A stretch of DNA of 64,000 nucleotides from positions 2,790,001 to 2,854,000 of the forward strand of contig JAMXDE010000003.1 of NCBI GenBank assembly GCA_026770025.1, in the 5' to 3' direction. This DNA is from Craspedostauros australis. Lineage: Eukaryota; Bacillariophyta; Bacillariophyceae; Mastogloiales; Achnanthaceae. Position 1 is the first letter of the stretch, and every line of letters begins with the position of its first letter. The notes below the pieces were generated by a model. It did not search any database, was not told the DNA's origin, and saw only the letters and a list, made by a program, of their open reading frames with translations. Below, in pieces: positions 61,460 to 64,000 of this stretch. Position numbers and translations under genes: made by a program.

Positions 61460-64000
61460 GGTTCTGTCTCTATCCGTGGTAGCTGTGTATAATAGCTGGT
61501 GGTAGCTGGTAGTGGCGATATATAGTAGTAGCTGGGAGCTATGTTGCTGCGCCTGTCGTAAAAGTTATGAATGCAATGAATGCGGTGGACTCGGATCTGC
61601 CTCTTCTCCTGGAGAAAGCTGTGAGTAGGGACCGACAAGCCACAAGCCGCAAGTGCGAGCCGCAAGTGCGAGCAAGAAGAGAGCTGCGCGTCTTGGTTGA
61701 TGTTATCCGCAGTTTTTGCTTCCGAGCAAAGCGCCGAGACGAATGGCAAAAGCTGATGTGCGCTTGTCCGGTTTTATGTGTGTGATGTCTGTGCGTGTTT
61801 TGTGTCGTTCTTGCTTGCTCTGTCCTGCGCTGTCGTGCGTCGTTTCTTGCTGATCGTGTCTTGTCTGTTTCGCTTTGCTCTGTGCGTGCTCTGTCTTGGC
61901 GCGGTCTGTCGAAACCAACCAACCTCTTTTCGCTCACAGCGTTTGGCGAAAATGTCACGATCGTGCTGCTTGTTCAAATCGGTGCGCGGTCGTTGCCTCC
62001 GAGGAGTGCTCGTTCTCGTGTTGTTGTGGTACTACTATGCAGTCCTTGTGCTGTTGCTTGTGCCGTTGCTTGTGCTGTCACCCACACGAGTTGCTGCCTA
62101 AGTACTGATTCGTATCGGATGCGCACTCTTTCAAAATACCGATGATGGCGAGACTGGCCACAACAGGGACAACGAAGAATGGAGTCGAATACTCCGCTCT
62201 ACTCTGCTCAACAAGAGATCACAGTGATGGCAGACCAACACGGTGATGGTGACAGCGATGTCGACGGCGATAGATGGTGTTGATGTCAGTATCCGTGCCC
62301 TTTCCTGGTCGCACTCGCACTCGTACTCGTACTCGTAATCGTAATCGTCACCTGACCCTCCCCTCCACTGTCCTGTACACGGGGATGATGGCTCGATTCG
62401 ATACGAACAGATTGCCGCGAAGCGAAGTGAAGCAGTGCGCTGATACGAGTCTGGTATGCTGCCTCGTCCCGTCTTTCTGCGTCTCCCCTCCGAGCTGTTT
62501 GCGTCGCCTCAGGATCTTCAGATTTCACGAGTCAAACGCGGGCGGCAGATGGCTCCTCCTTGGCTCTCCAGTTACGAGGATGATGAACGATTGAAGTGCT
62601 GGGATGGGGGCAATCCGCAATGGTGGTGGTATCTCCGTCTCCTTCGCACGAACGGATGCTCGAGTTGGCGCCAATGAAACCGAATTGGCAACCTCCGTCC
62701 ACACCTGGACTCTGTATGGTTTTGTGGTGTTGGTTTTGCTTCCGATCTCTCCAGTCGTTTTGCATTGGGATTCTCCCACTCTGTTTGCCGGCAGCTCTTT
62801 GCTATCTGCTTCAGTCACTCTCCGGAAAAGAAGGCGCCATGTCAAGATGTCCCATCATCATCGTCTTCTTCACCTTCCATCACAACCACCACCTGCGACA
62901 GCAGCAACAACAGCGACAGCAGCGGCAGCGACAAGGAACAACACAAGAGAAAGATCGCAAGAAGAAGAGCAGCCAAACCCAAGACAAGACACAAGAACGC
63001 AACAGCAAATGTCTCCGACCGCAAAAACATCACCCACCAAACGCCACAACCAACAAACACCCGCAACAAACCAATGAGAGTGCCGCAACGCAACTCGCGC
63101 AACCCGAAAAAACTGCTCTGCGCAAAACAGTGGCGTCTCTTAAGTAAAATTCGGCCAAGATTTAAATTTCCCGGCATTGGTCGACATCCGTCCACTGTTA
63201 TCCGATATACAACTCACGAACCTTCCCCGCACGAGTGGCGTGCTATGAACGGAATGATCCGCATGAAAATTGTCGGGCTCGATTGTTTCCCATGTGAATC
63301 CCATCGTCAGCCAGCCTGTGTGACACACATGGTGAAGCAAACGGAAGCGCCTCAACCATGACTCACAAGAACCCGTCAAATTGGGAAGGTATCCGAACAC
63401 GCACCATGATCAAAGAAGCCTCTTTCTGCGACTCTTGCCGGGAGCAAATTTCCAAAATGTGAGCAACGACGATCGTATCGCCTCTCTTCGAAACACAGCA
63501 CGGGATAACACGTCCTCTCGTTCTTCCATTTTACTGGGGAGCAGAACTGCCATCGTCGTCGTCGTCATCGCCACGAGCACACATGGGCGAAGAGCAAGAG
63601 ATCGTATTGCCATCATGGTAGGTACCCTGTGTCCTCTATTACATGCGGTCGCACGGCACACCGCAGCACATAGCATAGAGTGGAGCATGTACGAGCTACT
63701 ACTATGTATAGTATTATGGTACGGAGATGTGACTTTCTCCATCATCTCTCCTCCTGAGGAGGACACCTTCGTCAAGATGAGCGACTTGATGCCTCCCTGT
63801 GTTTCGCGCTCTCAGTCCTTCTTGTGGATGCTCGTCTGAGTCTCTATCAGGAAGCACTCCATTGGATCTCTCCCTACGTAGAGTACGATCTATGCATGTA
63901 CTATACGCAATGTACCATACTTCTATACCCACAGCGGTCGACTCTCTATCAATGTATCAATACGCCGACAGGAAAGGCACCGATACTCGGAAGAAGAGCG
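61460..64000. other. Terminal region, no convincing gene
   Basis: 2.5 kb. It starts with the promoter side of the receptor-like gene. A 13-base direct repeat (gccgcaagtgcga, 61646-61671) and a hexamer repeat (62311-62348) are present. At 62837-63147 and in overlapping frames there are A-rich, Gln/Lys/Arg-rich ORFs; one frame (62765-63361) reads SDSSGSDKEQHKRKIARRR and could be a short basic protein, but all three frames stay open there because of low complexity, so I do not call it. No RNA gene was recognised. Confidence 0.4.
62311..62348. repeat. (CTCGTA)n hexamer repeat
   Basis: Tandem hexamers ctcgta/ctcgca/atcgta, the same family as at 6870-6902 and 25126-25140, all in noncoding DNA. Confidence 0.75.

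Noticed and set aside
62765-63361. 198-codon basic Ser-rich ORF
   Set aside because: All three forward frames are open in this A-rich low-complexity stretch, and the translation has no recognisable domain.

Overview
The window looks like nuclear DNA of a photosynthetic stramenopile, most likely a diatom. Four things point that way: a plastid-type signal peptide followed by a transit peptide with an A|F cleavage site on the aspartokinase/homoserine dehydrogenase; a DUF6824 protein, a family I associate with diatoms; a membrane nucleotide cyclase fused to a phosphodiesterase; and several secreted proteins rich in PT or PS repeats. Genes lie on both strands with sparse, short GT-AG introns. The genus cannot be fixed from the sequence alone.

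Layout. 1-250: 3' end of a XAP5/FAM50 gene (+). 558-3263: Shewanella-like PPP phosphatase with a probable plastid leader and a long acidic insert (-). 3264-7063: mostly featureless, with a faint possible pseudogene near 6283-6666. 7064-8443: secreted protein with a GPI-like tail (+). 9015-18158: a young Ty1/copia LTR element that looks whole, flanked by a 5-bp target duplication. 19685-24880: six-exon receptor cyclase/phosphodiesterase (+). 25152-28073: bifunctional aspartokinase/homoserine dehydrogenase (-). 28903-29382: putative mitoribosomal protein mL59 (+). 30016-30771: proteasome lid subunit Rpn12 (-). 32607-44810: giant 4,067-residue secreted protein with nine copies of a Cys-rich domain and a very long PT tail (+). 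45264-46400: 3-hydroxyisobutyryl-CoA hydrolase ending in SKL (+). 46616-48385: DUF6824 protein (-). 49314-52890 and 53964-55997: two neighbouring genes on the minus strand that share a repeated module I cannot name. 57518-61459: receptor-like membrane protein with an EF-hand-like loop, PT stalk, one membrane segment and a cytoplasmic tail of repeated GDW motifs (-). 61460-64000: no convincing gene.

How they fit together. There is no operon-like organisation. The themes are housekeeping (proteasome, mitoribosome, amino-acid synthesis and breakdown) mixed with cell-surface and signalling genes (cyclase/phosphodiesterase, giant adhesin-like protein, PT-stalk receptor, secreted GPI-like protein). 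The best candidates for something undescribed are the paralogous pair at 49314-55997 with its Cys-Phe-Phe-Ser-Gly module, the GDW repeats at 57518-61459, and the eight-Cys domain of the giant secreted protein.
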